DNA of 64,000 bases, taken from Spirosoma sp. 48-14. Lineage in GTDB: Bacteria; Bacteroidota; Bacteroidia; Cytophagales; Spirosomataceae. A program made the position numbers and the translations under genes. Location of the stretch: contig NZ_MKUD01000002.1 in assembly GCF_001898575.1 (NCBI RefSeq), forward strand, positions 232,915 through 296,914. Direction: 5' to 3'. Of the stretch, positions 17,214-25,987 are shown in pieces; the first letter of the stretch is position 1; every line of letters starts with the position of its first letter. Below the pieces are notes generated by a model. That model ran no database searches and had not been told where the DNA came from. It saw only the letters and a list, made by a program, of their open reading frames with translations.

Positions 17214-18839
17214 ATGAAAACCAACACAATTTTATTCTCGTTAGCAGCGCTGAGCCTGCCGTTACTAACGATAGCGCAAGCCCCGAAAACAGCGCCCACG
17301 CCAATCATGGCCGGTAAAGACATCGCCGTTGCGCCTACCGCATCCGGTAAAGTACGTGGCTATATTCACAATGGCACATTTACGTTCAAGGGCATTCCGT
17401 ATGCCAAGGCGGAGCGGTTCATGGGACCCTCTAAACCTGATTCGTGGACAGGAGTGCGCTCGTCGATGACCTATGGCCCCGTTTGTCCGATGGACCCAAC
17501 CACATCTACCTACGACGAAATCGAATTCCCGTTTCACCACGATTGGGGTTACACCAACGAAAATTGCCTGAGTCTGAACGTCTGGACACCCCAACTGACC
17601 GAAGCAAAAAAACGCCCGGTGATGGTGTGGTTCCATGGGGGCGGATTCACCGCGGGTTCGTCGGTTGAGTTGCCCTCCTACGACGGCGAGAATCTGTCGA
17701 AAAAGGGCGATGTGGTGGTGGTGACGATCAATCACCGGCTGAACATCCTAGGCTTCCTGGACTTGTCGGCCTATGGTGATAAATATAAAAATTCACCCAA
17801 CGCTGGCCTGATGGATCTGGTGGCGTCCTTGCAATGGGTGAAAGAAAATATTGCCCAGTTTGGTGGCGACCCCAACAACGTAACCATTTTCGGTCAGTCG
17901 GGTGGTGGCGGTAAAGTCACAAGCCTGATGAATGCCCCCTCGGCAAAAGGGTTGTTCCACAAAGCCATTGTACAGAGTGGTAGCTACCTGACCAGCTTCA
18001 CCGAGAGCGACCTTGCCCGAAAAGTCAGTGCTGCGTTGCTGGAAGAATTGCATTTTCAGCCTAATCAGGTCGATTCGCTGCAAAAAATATCCTACGAGCG
18101 CCTGAATGCGGCCGGAAAACGCGCCATCCGTAAAATCAATGAAAGTCTGAAAGGTCAAAATCAAGGCGGCTTTGGCCTGGGCTGGGGACCAATTCATGAC
18201 GGTAACTTCCTCCCCTATCAGATTTCAGACCCCGCAGCGATGGAGTTGGCTAAAAACATCCCGTTACTGGTTGGCTCGACCAAAACCGAGTTTGGTCCGT
18301 TCAATCCGGGCAATCGCGTAACCGATATGGAAGCGGCCAAAGCAGCCATGCAGAAACGAATTGGTGATAAAACCGATGCCTACATGGCCGCCGTAAAAAA
18401 AGCCTATCCCGAAACCTCCAGCCCCGCCGATTACATCAACATCGACATCAATTTCCGGGCGGGTGTTATCCGGCAGGCAAACCAGAAAGCTGTTGCGGGG
18501 GCTGCCCCGGTGTATATGTACCTCTTCACCTGGAATTCGCCCGTAAACGATGGTATGTATAAATCAATGCACTGCATGGAAATCCCGTTTGCCTTCAACA
18601 ATATTGCCCGTTGCGAAGAAATGACCGGCGGTGGTAAAGATGCGTATGCGCTAGCCGATAAAATGAGCAACGCCTGGATTGCTTTCGCCCGCACCGGAAA
18701 TCCAAACAATAAAAGCTTACCCAACTGGCCGCAGTATAATGCCCAAAACGGCGCTACAATGCTGTTTGATAATACCTGCCAGGTAAAAAATCACCCTGAC
18801 AAAGAACTGCTGGAAATTGCAAGCGGAAAGTCTATGTAA
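17214..18839 (+). CDS. Secreted type-B carboxylesterase (2)
   Basis: Second type-B carboxylesterase, 541 residues, with signal peptide MKTNTILFSLAALSLPLLTIAQ. Conserved parts: FKGIPYAKAERF, ENCLSLNVW, oxyanion FHGGGF, nucleophile Ser229 in GQSGGGG, acid region near TKTEFGPF, His in SMHCMEIPFAFNN, and NPNNKSLPNWP near the end. It is a distant paralog of the gene before it (121-base gap). The nucleophile elbow GQSGGG is also seen in para-nitrobenzyl esterase-like and fungal lipase-like members. A strong hairpin follows 13 bases after the stop and closes the five-gene run. Confidence 0.9.
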   Translation: MKTNTILFSLAALSLPLLTIAQAPKTAPTPIMAGKDIAVAPTASGKVRGYIHNGTFTFKGIPYAKAERFMGPSKPDSWTGVRSSMTYGPVCPMDPTTSTYDEIEFPFHHDWGYTNENCLSLNVWTPQLTEAKKRPVMVWFHGGGFTAGSSVELPSYDGENLSKKGDVVVVTINHRLNILGFLDLSAYGDKYKNSPNAGLMDLVASLQWVKENIAQFGGDPNNVTIFGQSGGGGKVTSLMNAPSAKGLFHKAIVQSGSYLTSFTESDLARKVSAALLEELHFQPNQVDSLQKISYERLNAAGKRAIRKINESLKGQNQGGFGLGWGPIHDGNFLPYQISDPAAMELAKNIPLLVGSTKTEFGPFNPGNRVTDMEAAKAAMQKRIGDKTDAYMAAVKKAYPETSSPADYINIDINFRAGVIRQANQKAVAGAAPVYMYLFTWNSPVNDGMYKSMHCMEIPFAFNNIARCEEMTGGGKDAYALADKMSNAWIAFARTGNPNNKSLPNWPQYNAQNGATMLFDNTCQVKNHPDKELLEIASGKSM

Positions 18840-18852
18840 GTTTATAACTGAT

Positions 18853-18900
18853 AACGGTCGAGCAAATCCGTACGTTTAATCGCGGATTTGCTCGACCGTT
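18853..18900 (+). terminator. Hairpin terminating the esterase operon
   Basis: Perfect 18-bp arms (18853-18870 with 18883-18900) starting AACGGTCGAG, 12-base loop, followed by GTATTTTC. It lies 13 bases after the carboxylesterase stop. The T-run is short. Confidence 0.7.
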
Positions 18901-18984
18901 GTATTTTCTGAATAGTTTTTGCTCTGGTATGGTTAACGCAAATGCACAATAAATAGTAGTCTTTTGCTTTTGGTAGCCCACCCA

Positions 18985-19872
18985 TTAATGAGCTGTATGC
19001 GTTTTGGATGGCCGGGTAACCAACTTAAACAGGGAAACAAGACCAACCATCAATAACCCAACAATCAGCCCAATACCAAATTCTTTTACGAACGCTGGAA
19101 CGCCGGGGAGCAACGTATGCAGGAAGTGTAAGTTGTGCACAAATATTCCACCAGATACCAGCAAAAGGGCAATGGTCCCGACCACACTTAAGAGTCTGAT
19201 TACAATCGGCAGTGCTCCGACCAGTCCATGACCAAGCTTACTCAAGATTCCTTTATCATCCGACCAGTCGATCAACCGGCGTCCGGCATCATCCATTCGT
19301 ACGAGGAGTGCTACCAAACCATACACCCCAACCGTGGCCAGCAAGGCTACTACCGATACTGTCACAATCTGGATTACGGATGGTTGCTCGGTTACTGATC
19401 CCAAGGCAATAATGACAATTTCAACCGACAGAATGAAGTCGGTAGTAATAGCGGCTTTTACCTTAGTTTTTTCATTATCGGCGGCCGAATGTTGCTGAGC
19501 GCCTTCCGTTGTTGCAGGATGGACACCCTTTTTCGATTTACTGATGATGGATTCTATTATTTTCTCGGCTCCCTCGTAGGCCAGATAACAGCCGCCCAGC
19601 AACAGTATGATCGTAATGGCAATCGGAAAGAATGCGTTCAGGAGTAGCGCAATCGGAACAATAATGAGCTTGTTGAGCAGAGAGCCTTTAGTAATGGCCC
19701 AGAGTATAGGTAGCTCCCTGTCTGCCACGAATCCGGTAGCCTTTTCCGCATTAACAGCCAGATCATCTCCCAGTATGCCCGCTGTCTTTCGCGTCGCTAC
19801 TTTGGTGGCTAAAGCCATGTCGTCCATTAAAGCGGCTATATCATCTAAAACTGCAAAAATGCCAGATGCCAT
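18985..19872 (-). CDS. DUF808 family inner-membrane protein
   Basis: 295 residues. The N-terminus MASGIFAVLDDIAALMDDMA with ATKVATRKTAGILGDDLAVNAEKA is the diagnostic start of the DUF808 (YedI) family, and GGCYLAYEGAEK follows. Five or six hydrophobic segments fill the rest (about 70-100, 150-185, 215-245, 260-285). The family is widespread and its function unknown. The ATG at 19872 begins the conserved block. It points toward the esterase terminator, so it is a separate unit. Confidence 0.9.
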   Translation of the reverse strand: MASGIFAVLDDIAALMDDMALATKVATRKTAGILGDDLAVNAEKATGFVADRELPILWAITKGSLLNKLIIVPIALLLNAFFPIAITIILLLGGCYLAYEGAEKIIESIISKSKKGVHPATTEGAQQHSAADNEKTKVKAAITTDFILSVEIVIIALGSVTEQPSVIQIVTVSVVALLATVGVYGLVALLVRMDDAGRRLIDWSDDKGILSKLGHGLVGALPIVIRLLSVVGTIALLLVSGGIFVHNLHFLHTLLPGVPAFVKEFGIGLIVGLLMVGLVSLFKLVTRPSKTHTAH

Positions 19873-20040
19873 TGTTCTTAATTACGTTAACTGAATCGGT
19901 CTGAATGGTGATGCCTGGAGAAGTGACCCCAATCGCTGGAGTCTTATTTATAGTAACCCAGATTTTGTCTTGGGTAGGCAGGGCACAATCTACTAAGCGT
20001 TTAGTAGAAAACCATTTGTTGGCAAGATCGTTTAGGAATA

Positions 20041-20805
20041 ATGCAAAGAAAAATACATTTTCCTAATGTCGTTTTAATTGGGCTCTACACCAGTCTACTA
20101 TTTCTCGCAGGACACAAGACTCAGGCCCAACTACGGCTCGATCTGGAATCAGGATTAGTTTTGGGAACGCCTTACAATGAAATCAGAATTCCTAATCAGG
20201 GGGGCACCTACGTCAATCTGCCTGACAACCTAACAGCAAAACCAACGGTGTTCTACCGAGCCCGGCTAAGTTATACAATTGCCAATCGGCACACCTTGTC
20301 GCTATTATACGCTCCTCTGACCGTCCGTTACAAGGGGGAATTAAGCCAGGACGTCAATTTCAACAACCAGCTTTTTGCTGCTAACCGACCACTAAATGTT
20401 GACTATACGTTCAACTCCTACCGCTTAACCTATCGCTACGAATTTATTAATCGTGAGAAATGGCAGGCAGGCGTAGGTTTAACCGCCAAAATTCGCGATG
20501 CGAACGTCCAGTTTGCCAATGAGTCGATCCGTACAAATTTTCCTAACCTGGGTTTTGTACCCCTTGTTAATGTCAATGTCGTTTACAAACCAGATGAGCA
20601 TTGGCGTCTGTGGCTGGAAGGTGATGCGTTGGGTTCGCGCTTTGGGCGGGCAGAAGACATTTTTCTGGGCGGTGCTTATGCCATCAATCAAACAGTTGGT
20701 ATAAAAGCGGGCTACCGGGTAGTAGAAGGCGGAGCAGACGTAGACGAGGTATATAATTTTACCTGGATCAACTATGCATCGGTAGGTCTGTTACTGTCGC
20801 TTTAG
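20041..20805 (+). CDS. Outer-membrane beta-barrel protein, function unknown
   Basis: 254 residues with a signal peptide ending near HKTQAQ. The mature part alternates hydrophobic and polar residues in short strands (RLDLESGLVLG, HTLSLLYAPLTVRY, YRYEFINREKWQAGVGLTAKIRD, INYASVGLLLSL), as in eight- to ten-stranded barrels. No known binding motif. It is separated from the next gene by a weak inverted repeat at 20830-20893. Confidence 0.65.
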   Translation: MQRKIHFPNVVLIGLYTSLLFLAGHKTQAQLRLDLESGLVLGTPYNEIRIPNQGGTYVNLPDNLTAKPTVFYRARLSYTIANRHTLSLLYAPLTVRYKGELSQDVNFNNQLFAANRPLNVDYTFNSYRLTYRYEFINREKWQAGVGLTAKIRDANVQFANESIRTNFPNLGFVPLVNVNVVYKPDEHWRLWLEGDALGSRFGRAEDIFLGGAYAINQTVGIKAGYRVVEGGADVDEVYNFTWINYASVGLLLSL

Positions 20806-20829
20806 GCAATTTGAGAGCTATCATCTGGC

Positions 20830-20893
20830 AACGCAGTTACCAAGTATACAATTGAACTATTGGTAGAGTAACCTTTCGATTGCCAACTGCGTT
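20830..20893. repeat. Weak inverted repeat between barrel gene and DUF2805 gene
   Basis: 9-base arms AACGCAGTT and AACTGCGTT with partial pairing beyond. It fills the gap between the two genes; function uncertain. Confidence 0.4.
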
Positions 20894-20901
20894 ACAGGTA
20901 T

Positions 20902-21189
20902 ATGAAACCGCAATCGCATAAATTAAGTGAAGACGACCTGGACCGATTGATCGAAATGGCCTGGGAAGATCGTACTCCCTTTGATGCAATAGAAGCCCAG
21001 TTTGGGTTGCCAGAGTCAGTAGTAATCAAACTCATGCGCGAACACTTGAAACCGGCCTCCTGGCGTCGGTGGCGGGCTCGCGTCCAGGGGCGATCCACCA
21101 AACACGCGGCCTTGTCGGCAGGTGTGGGTCAGCGGTTTAAGTCAGATCAACAACGCTCTGTAACGCATAATCGAATCAGTAAACGCTAG
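20902..21189 (+). CDS. DUF2805/TIGR03643 small protein
   Basis: 95 residues. The pattern DLDRLIEMAWEDRTPFDAIE, FGLPESVVIKLMREHLKP, SWRRWRARVQGRSTKH defines the DUF2805 (TIGR03643) family, a helix-turn-helix-like fold of unknown role often found beside photolyase or cryptochrome genes. No photolyase is present here. The tail after residue 70 is basic and not conserved. The ATG at 20902 directly precedes the conserved region. Confidence 0.85.
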   Translation: MKPQSHKLSEDDLDRLIEMAWEDRTPFDAIEAQFGLPESVVIKLMREHLKPASWRRWRARVQGRSTKHAALSAGVGQRFKSDQQRSVTHNRISKR

Positions 21190-21553
21190 TTAGCTGATGA
21201 AAAACTAACGACTCACCTACTTAATCAGGGTGCGTAAATTGTTGTTTTTTCATGGCCTCAGGTTCTTAAAGCTGACGCGAACGGTTTCTCAAAACCGAAC
21301 AACGATCAGATTCTCAAATCTGTCCTTACCCTAGCTGGGCGAAATACCCCGTGTGCCTTTACTATCCATACTACTTCCTTCACAGCGAATACCGTAGCAT
21401 GGTCAACAATGCTCAAAACCCCACTTCCTCTAAAGATTTAATACACCGGAATATTAAAAAAGACTCAGAAAACGCTTTAGTAGCTAGTCGTCAGCACCCT
21501 ATAAACAGCCTGACTTTGGCTCATCCAATCTGCCTGACGCACTGATTCTTTGC
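21190..21553. other. Intergenic region upstream of the HEAT/cytochrome gene
   Basis: 364 bases without a supported gene. It contains the second tetraloop-hairpin cluster (21261-21322), roughly 230 bases before the next start. The stretch from 21351 to 21545 is open in one frame but has no start context or protein character. No clear TAnnTTTG promoter was found. Confidence 0.5.
21261..21322. repeat. Second tetraloop-hairpin cluster
   Basis: 21282-21297 is CGGTTT-CTCA-AAACCG, the reverse complement of the hairpin at 4593-4608. 21307-21322 is CAGATT-CTCA-AATCTG, a different stem around the same loop. A third, weaker unit GGTTCTTAAAGC lies at 21261-21272. Centres are about 24-25 bases apart, the same pitch as in the cluster after cas6. 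The change of stem bases with kept pairing and kept loop suggests selection on structure. Confidence 0.7.
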
Positions 21554-24500
21554 ATGAAAAAAACAACGCGATTTCCGCTCCGACAATCGCTGCTTCCACT
21601 GGCAGCCGTTGGGCTAACGACCTGGGTAGGTATTACCGGATTTATGGATGATCCGGTTACCCAACGCATCAAAAAGCTGGCTCCGGCCAAGGCTGCCGAA
21701 ATGGCCCACGCTGTTGAAGCGTTGGTTAAGCCACAATTGGCCGATGGACTTACGCTAAAGCTTTGGGGTGTTGACTCGCTGGTATCTGATCCAATTGGTA
21801 TCGATATCGATGACTTCGGGCGGCTCTATTACACCCGAACCAATCGGCAGAAAAACTCGGAGTTCGATATCCGGGGGCACCAGGATTGGGAAATTGAATC
21901 GAACCGGCTCCAGACAGTTGAAGACAAACGGGCATTTTTGCATCAGGTTCTATCGCCAGCCAATAGTAAGAAAAACGAATGGCTCAAGGACGTAAACGGC
22001 GATGGTTCGCACGACTGGCGCGATATGACCGTAGAACGCGAGCAGGTGTTCCGACTCGAAGATACGAACGGCGATGGCGTAGCCGACCTGTCGAAAATGG
22101 TCGTGAACGATTTCCACGACGAAACGACCGATGTAATGGGGGGCGTTTTGTCGGATGGCAATGATCTGTACGTAACCGTAGCCCCCGACCTCTGGCGGCT
22201 GCGTGATAAGAACGGCGATGGCATTGCCGATGAGAAGAAATCGATCTCGCACGGTTACGGCGTTCATATCGGATTCAGTGGCCACGGCCTGTCGGGCGTA
22301 GAAATGGGCCCTGATGGGCGCATTTATTGGCAGATTGGTGATATTGGGTTCAATGGTGTTGGGCCCGATGGTAAAAAATGGTCGCATCCTAACAGTGGTG
22401 TCGTTGTACGGTCGAACCCGGATGGCAGCGATTTTGAAGTCTTTGCTTATGGCGTTCGGAACACCCACGAGTTTGTATTCGACGAATATGGCAACCTGAT
22501 CAGCGAAGATAACGATGGCGATCACCCTGGTGAAAAGGAACGGTTAGTCTACATTGTTAACGGCTCGGATACGGGCTGGCGCAGCAACTGGCAGTACGGC
22601 AAATACCGCGATCCGCTCAACAACACCTACAAGGTCTGGATGGACGAGCAGATGTTTAAACCCCGTTTCGATGGGCAGGCGGCTTACATCCTTCCCCCAT
22701 TGGCCAACTTCGTTAGCGGTCCGGCGGGTATGCTTTACAATCCCGGCACGGCGTTGAGCCCGAAGTATAAAAACACGTTTTTCATTGCTGAGTTTGTGGG
22801 TAACCCGGCGGCATCGGGCGTACATTCATTTACGCTCAAACCCAAAGGAGCTTCGTTCGAACTGGATAAGTCGAAGAAGATACTGGGTAATGTGCTGGCT
22901 ACAGGGCTCGATTTTGGCCCGGACGGTGCCATGTACGTCGCCGACTGGATCAACGGCTGGGATACCAAAGATTACGGGCGTATCTGGAAACTCGATGATA
23001 AAGACGGAGCCAACTGGGCTGAGCGCGCTTTGACCAAACGATTACTGGCGCAGAATTTCAGCAAAACACCAGTAAATGAATTGAGTAGCTACCTTAAAAA
23101 CGCCGACATGCGTGTTCGGCAGAAAGCTCAGTTTGAACTTGTAAAGCGGGGCGAAGCCGGGGCTACAGCCTTCGGGCAAATGCTTCAGCAAAAAGACCAT
23201 CAACTGGCGCGGGTACACAGCATCTGGGGCATAAGCCAACTGGCGCGTAAAGATGCTAAATACGCCCAGCGACTGATGCCGTATCTGAAAGACGGGGATG
23301 CCGAAATTCGGGCGCAGGCTGCTCGCTGGCTAGGCGACATTCGCTACGCAGCAGCCGGTTCGGCACTGGTCGCAATGCTGAACGATGAGAATGCACGTAC
23401 ACGTTTCTTTGCCGCCGAAGCGCTCGGACGAATCGCCTACATACCAGCTATTCAGCCGCTGATTTCACTGCTCGAAGCGAACAAAGACGAAGACACCTAC
23501 ATCCGGCACGCGGGTAGCCTGGCCCTAGCCCGTATCGGTAAGGCTGAACCAATCATTGCTTTGTCGAGTCATCCGTCGAAAGCGGTTCGTATTGCGGCCG
23601 TTGTCGCCCTGCGCCGGATGCAGAATCCAGGCATCGCCAACTTCCTGAACGACAGCGACGAATTTGTCGTAACCGAAGCTGCGCGTGGCATCAATGATGA
23701 TCTATCGATTCCACAGGCCCTACCAGCATTGGGTAACGTACTGACCAAAACCAAGTTCACCAACGAAGCCCTCATTCGCCGGTCTATCAACGCCAACCTA
23801 CGAGTCGGAACGGCCGATGCCATGCAGAATCTGATTGATTATACCAACGGTGAAAAAAATCCTGTTGCCTTACGCGCCGAAGCCATGGATGCTTTGAGCA
23901 CCTGGGCTAAACCGTCGCTGCTCGACCGGGTCGATGGTCGCTATAGAGGCCCAATAACCCGTGATCTGGCCGTTTTGAAGACCAAATCAGCGAGTTTATA
24001 TACCGCAATGGCCACAAATTCAGCCGCTCCTATTCGGAAAAGTGCTATTCGGGCCATCAGCAAGTTGTCGTTAAACACGGCAAGTCCGGTGCTGCTGGAT
24101 CGGCTGAAAAACGACGGCGATGCTGAGATTCGGGAGGAGGCTCTTCGGGCACTGGCAGCTTTGAATGATAAACAAATCGGCACCGCCATCGAAACGGCTC
24201 TGGCCGATAAGGATAAACGGGTACGCGTTGCAGCGCTGGATCTCATCGGAAAAACAAGCATGCCTAAAGATCAGATGGTAGCCCAGTTAAAAGATGTACT
24301 GCAAACGCACTCGACCGAAGAGAAACAGGCCGCGCTGGTAACACTGGGCAAACTACCCGTTGCCAATACAAAACCCATTTTCGATCAACTGTTAGCAGAT
24401 TTATCGTCTGGCAAGCTTCCGGTCGATCTGAGCCTGGAACTGGAAGAAGCCATTACCGAAACCAAGTCTCCGCAATTGATTGAGCAGCATAAGGCGATTC

Positions 24501-24976
24501 TGGCCAAACAGTCGCCCGACGCTATTTTAGCCTCATATCAGGGTAGTTTATACGGTGGCGAACCCGATAAAGGACGGCGAATTTTCTTCCGTCATCAGAC
24601 GGCCCAGTGTATCCGTTGCCATTCGTACGACGATCTGGGTGGTAATGCCGGTCCACGACTCAATGGTGTAGCTAGTCGCCTGACGCGGGAGCAATTGCTC
24701 GAAGCCGTTGTCAATCCAAGCGCCCGGCTGGCTCCAGGATTCGGTACGGCCACGATTGAGTTGAAAGACGGCAAAACGTTGAGTGGTATTGTGCAGAAAG
24801 AAACCGACTCTGAATTGATCCTGAAAAGTGGGGACGATCCTGATCTGACAATAAAGAAAGACAAGATCGCTAAAACTACCTACGCGCCATCGAGCATGCC
24901 CGATATGAAGTACCTGCTCACCAAGCGGGAAATCCGGGATGTCGTGAGCTTTCTGGCAACGCTAAAAACTAACTAA
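21554..24976 (+). CDS. Sorbosone-dehydrogenase-like/HEAT-repeat/cytochrome c protein
   Basis: Very large (1140 residues) exported redox protein of the type common in Planctomycetes and Bacteroidota. N-terminal signal or anchor. Beta-propeller related to glucose/sorbosone dehydrogenases (about 60-490, with GYGVHIGFSGHGLSGVEMGP and FEVFAYGVRNTHEFVFDEYG). Three calcium-loop-like DxNGDGxxD motifs (near 145, 171 and 218) are inserted in the propeller. HEAT repeats follow (about 510-980). A C-terminal c-type haem domain has CIRCH at 1019-1023 and a distal SSMPDMKYLLTKREIRDVVSFLATL. It probably oxidises a sugar or alcohol and passes electrons to haem in the periplasm; the substrate is unknown. Monocistronic. 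Confidence 0.88.
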   Translation: MKKTTRFPLRQSLLPLAAVGLTTWVGITGFMDDPVTQRIKKLAPAKAAEMAHAVEALVKPQLADGLTLKLWGVDSLVSDPIGIDIDDFGRLYYTRTNRQKNSEFDIRGHQDWEIESNRLQTVEDKRAFLHQVLSPANSKKNEWLKDVNGDGSHDWRDMTVEREQVFRLEDTNGDGVADLSKMVVNDFHDETTDVMGGVLSDGNDLYVTVAPDLWRLRDKNGDGIADEKKSISHGYGVHIGFSGHGLSGVEMGPDGRIYWQIGDIGFNGVGPDGKKWSHPNSGVVVRSNPDGSDFEVFAYGVRNTHEFVFDEYGNLISEDNDGDHPGEKERLVYIVNGSDTGWRSNWQYGKYRDPLNNTYKVWMDEQMFKPRFDGQAAYILPPLANFVSGPAGMLYNPGTALSPKYKNTFFIAEFVGNPAASGVHSFTLKPKGASFELDKSKKILGNVLATGLDFGPDGAMYVADWINGWDTKDYGRIWKLDDKDGANWAERALTKRLLAQNFSKTPVNELSSYLKNADMRVRQKAQFELVKRGEAGATAFGQMLQQKDHQLARVHSIWGISQLARKDAKYAQRLMPYLKDGDAEIRAQAARWLGDIRYAAAGSALVAMLNDENARTRFFAAEALGRIAYIPAIQPLISLLEANKDEDTYIRHAGSLALARIGKAEPIIALSSHPSKAVRIAAVVALRRMQNPGIANFLNDSDEFVVTEAARGINDDLSIPQALPALGNVLTKTKFTNEALIRRSINANLRVGTADAMQNLIDYTNGEKNPVALRAEAMDALSTWAKPSLLDRVDGRYRGPITRDLAVLKTKSASLYTAMATNSAAPIRKSAIRAISKLSLNTASPVLLDRLKNDGDAEIREEALRALAALNDKQIGTAIETALADKDKRVRVAALDLIGKTSMPKDQMVAQLKDVLQTHSTEEKQAALVTLGKLPVANTKPIFDQLLADLSSGKLPVDLSLELEEAITETKSPQLIEQHKAILAKQSPDAILASYQGSLYGGEPDKGRRIFFRHQTAQCIRCHSYDDLGGNAGPRLNGVASRLTREQLLEAVVNPSARLAPGFGTATIELKDGKTLSGIVQKETDSELILKSGDDPDLTIKKDKIAKTTYAPSSMPDMKYLLTKREIRDVVSFLATLKTN

Positions 24977-24987
24977 CCTGAATACAT

Positions 24988-25053
24988 AGAACGCTGATTG
25001 TTATGATACTTATGATCTGTATTAATCATAATTGTCATAACAATCAGCGTTCT
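24988..25053. repeat. Dispersed palindromic element, copy 3, likely bidirectional terminator
   Basis: Perfect 19-bp arms (24988-25006 with 25035-25053) starting AGAACGCTGATTG, with a nested inner hairpin TTATGAT/ATCATAA (25010-25031). It lies between convergent genes, 11 bases after one stop and 13 bases from the other, and is followed by GTTTTCT on the plus strand. Sequence ends match the elements at 9042 and 15478. Confidence 0.75.
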
Positions 25054-25066
25054 GTTTTCTAGCTTT

Positions 25067-25951
25067 CTATTTAATCACAGTAGATAGCGTCGTCTGGTTG
25101 TAGCTACCGAAACATCCAAGTCCGCCCTGAATATTGGTTGGAAGCGTAACCGGCTCAGCAAATGGATTGCTGGACACTTGTAACTGCTGATCCAGTGCTA
25201 CATGGTAGGCATAATAAGCAGCATCGACATGGAGTAAATTCATAGTAATCTGGGTCGAGCAATACAGCTTTTTAAACGATCCATCGCCCAGCGATGCCGA
25301 AGCCAGCAAACTTGCTGCTTTAGCCGGGCATTCGACCAAGCCTAACGAATTTGTCGCCATCAGGAAGGGAATGACTTGTGGGTTCTCGAACGATGCATTG
25401 GCAGGAGCTCCATATCGAATGCCTCGGTATGAACCTTTCACCCGGAAATAGGTATCGGCCCCAGCCTGCCAGTTCCCAATTACACGGAAATCTTTCTGCA
25501 CAGCGCCAGCCTGAAGCGACGAATCAACCTGCATCGATTTAAGTGCTACCGCTTTAGGAACCGTTGTTGTGGCCAGCACCTGCTTACCATCTGGCGTCGA
25601 AACCGTTAATGTATAAGTACCCCCTTCCCGAACAACCAGTTTTTGGGGTTTTATACTATAAACCCCCTGTTGTGCATTATAGACCAGTTTTACGGAGTTG
25701 CTCCCGTCCGACAGGAGAACGGTTGCATCAGAAATATCGACTGTCTTTGCCGACTGATCGTCCAGAATTGGGCGTGAGCGGCTTACTTTTGCCGTTAACA
25801 AGGAATCCTGCGGAGAAATAAAACAGTCGACAACCAGTTTGGTCGACTGCGAGGTTAACTCTTCGGGTACAACCTCCTCGCGCATTGAATTACAGGAAAA
25901 TAAAGCGGTTGACAGAAACAGCCATAGCCATTTCCTGGTAAAAGAAATCAT
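25067..25951 (-). CDS. DUF4249 lipoprotein, partner of TonB receptor
   Basis: 294 residues. Lipoprotein signal MISFTRKWLWLFLSTALFSC (Cys20). The mature start TKLVVDCFISPQDSLLTAKVSRSRPI followed by ISDATVLLSDG and GGTYTLTVSTPDGKQVLATTTVP is the DUF4249 pattern: beta-rich proteins almost always encoded after a TonB-dependent receptor in Bacteroidota and thought to work with it at the surface. Here it starts 36 bases after the receptor's stop. Ligand unknown. Confidence 0.88.
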   Translation of the reverse strand: MISFTRKWLWLFLSTALFSCNSMREEVVPEELTSQSTKLVVDCFISPQDSLLTAKVSRSRPILDDQSAKTVDISDATVLLSDGSNSVKLVYNAQQGVYSIKPQKLVVREGGTYTLTVSTPDGKQVLATTTVPKAVALKSMQVDSSLQAGAVQKDFRVIGNWQAGADTYFRVKGSYRGIRYGAPANASFENPQVIPFLMATNSLGLVECPAKAASLLASASLGDGSFKKLYCSTQITMNLLHVDAAYYAYHVALDQQLQVSSNPFAEPVTLPTNIQGGLGCFGSYNQTTLSTVIK

Positions 25952-25987
25952 GAGTACAATGAGGTTAACTGGTTGCTGAGGTGTTTA

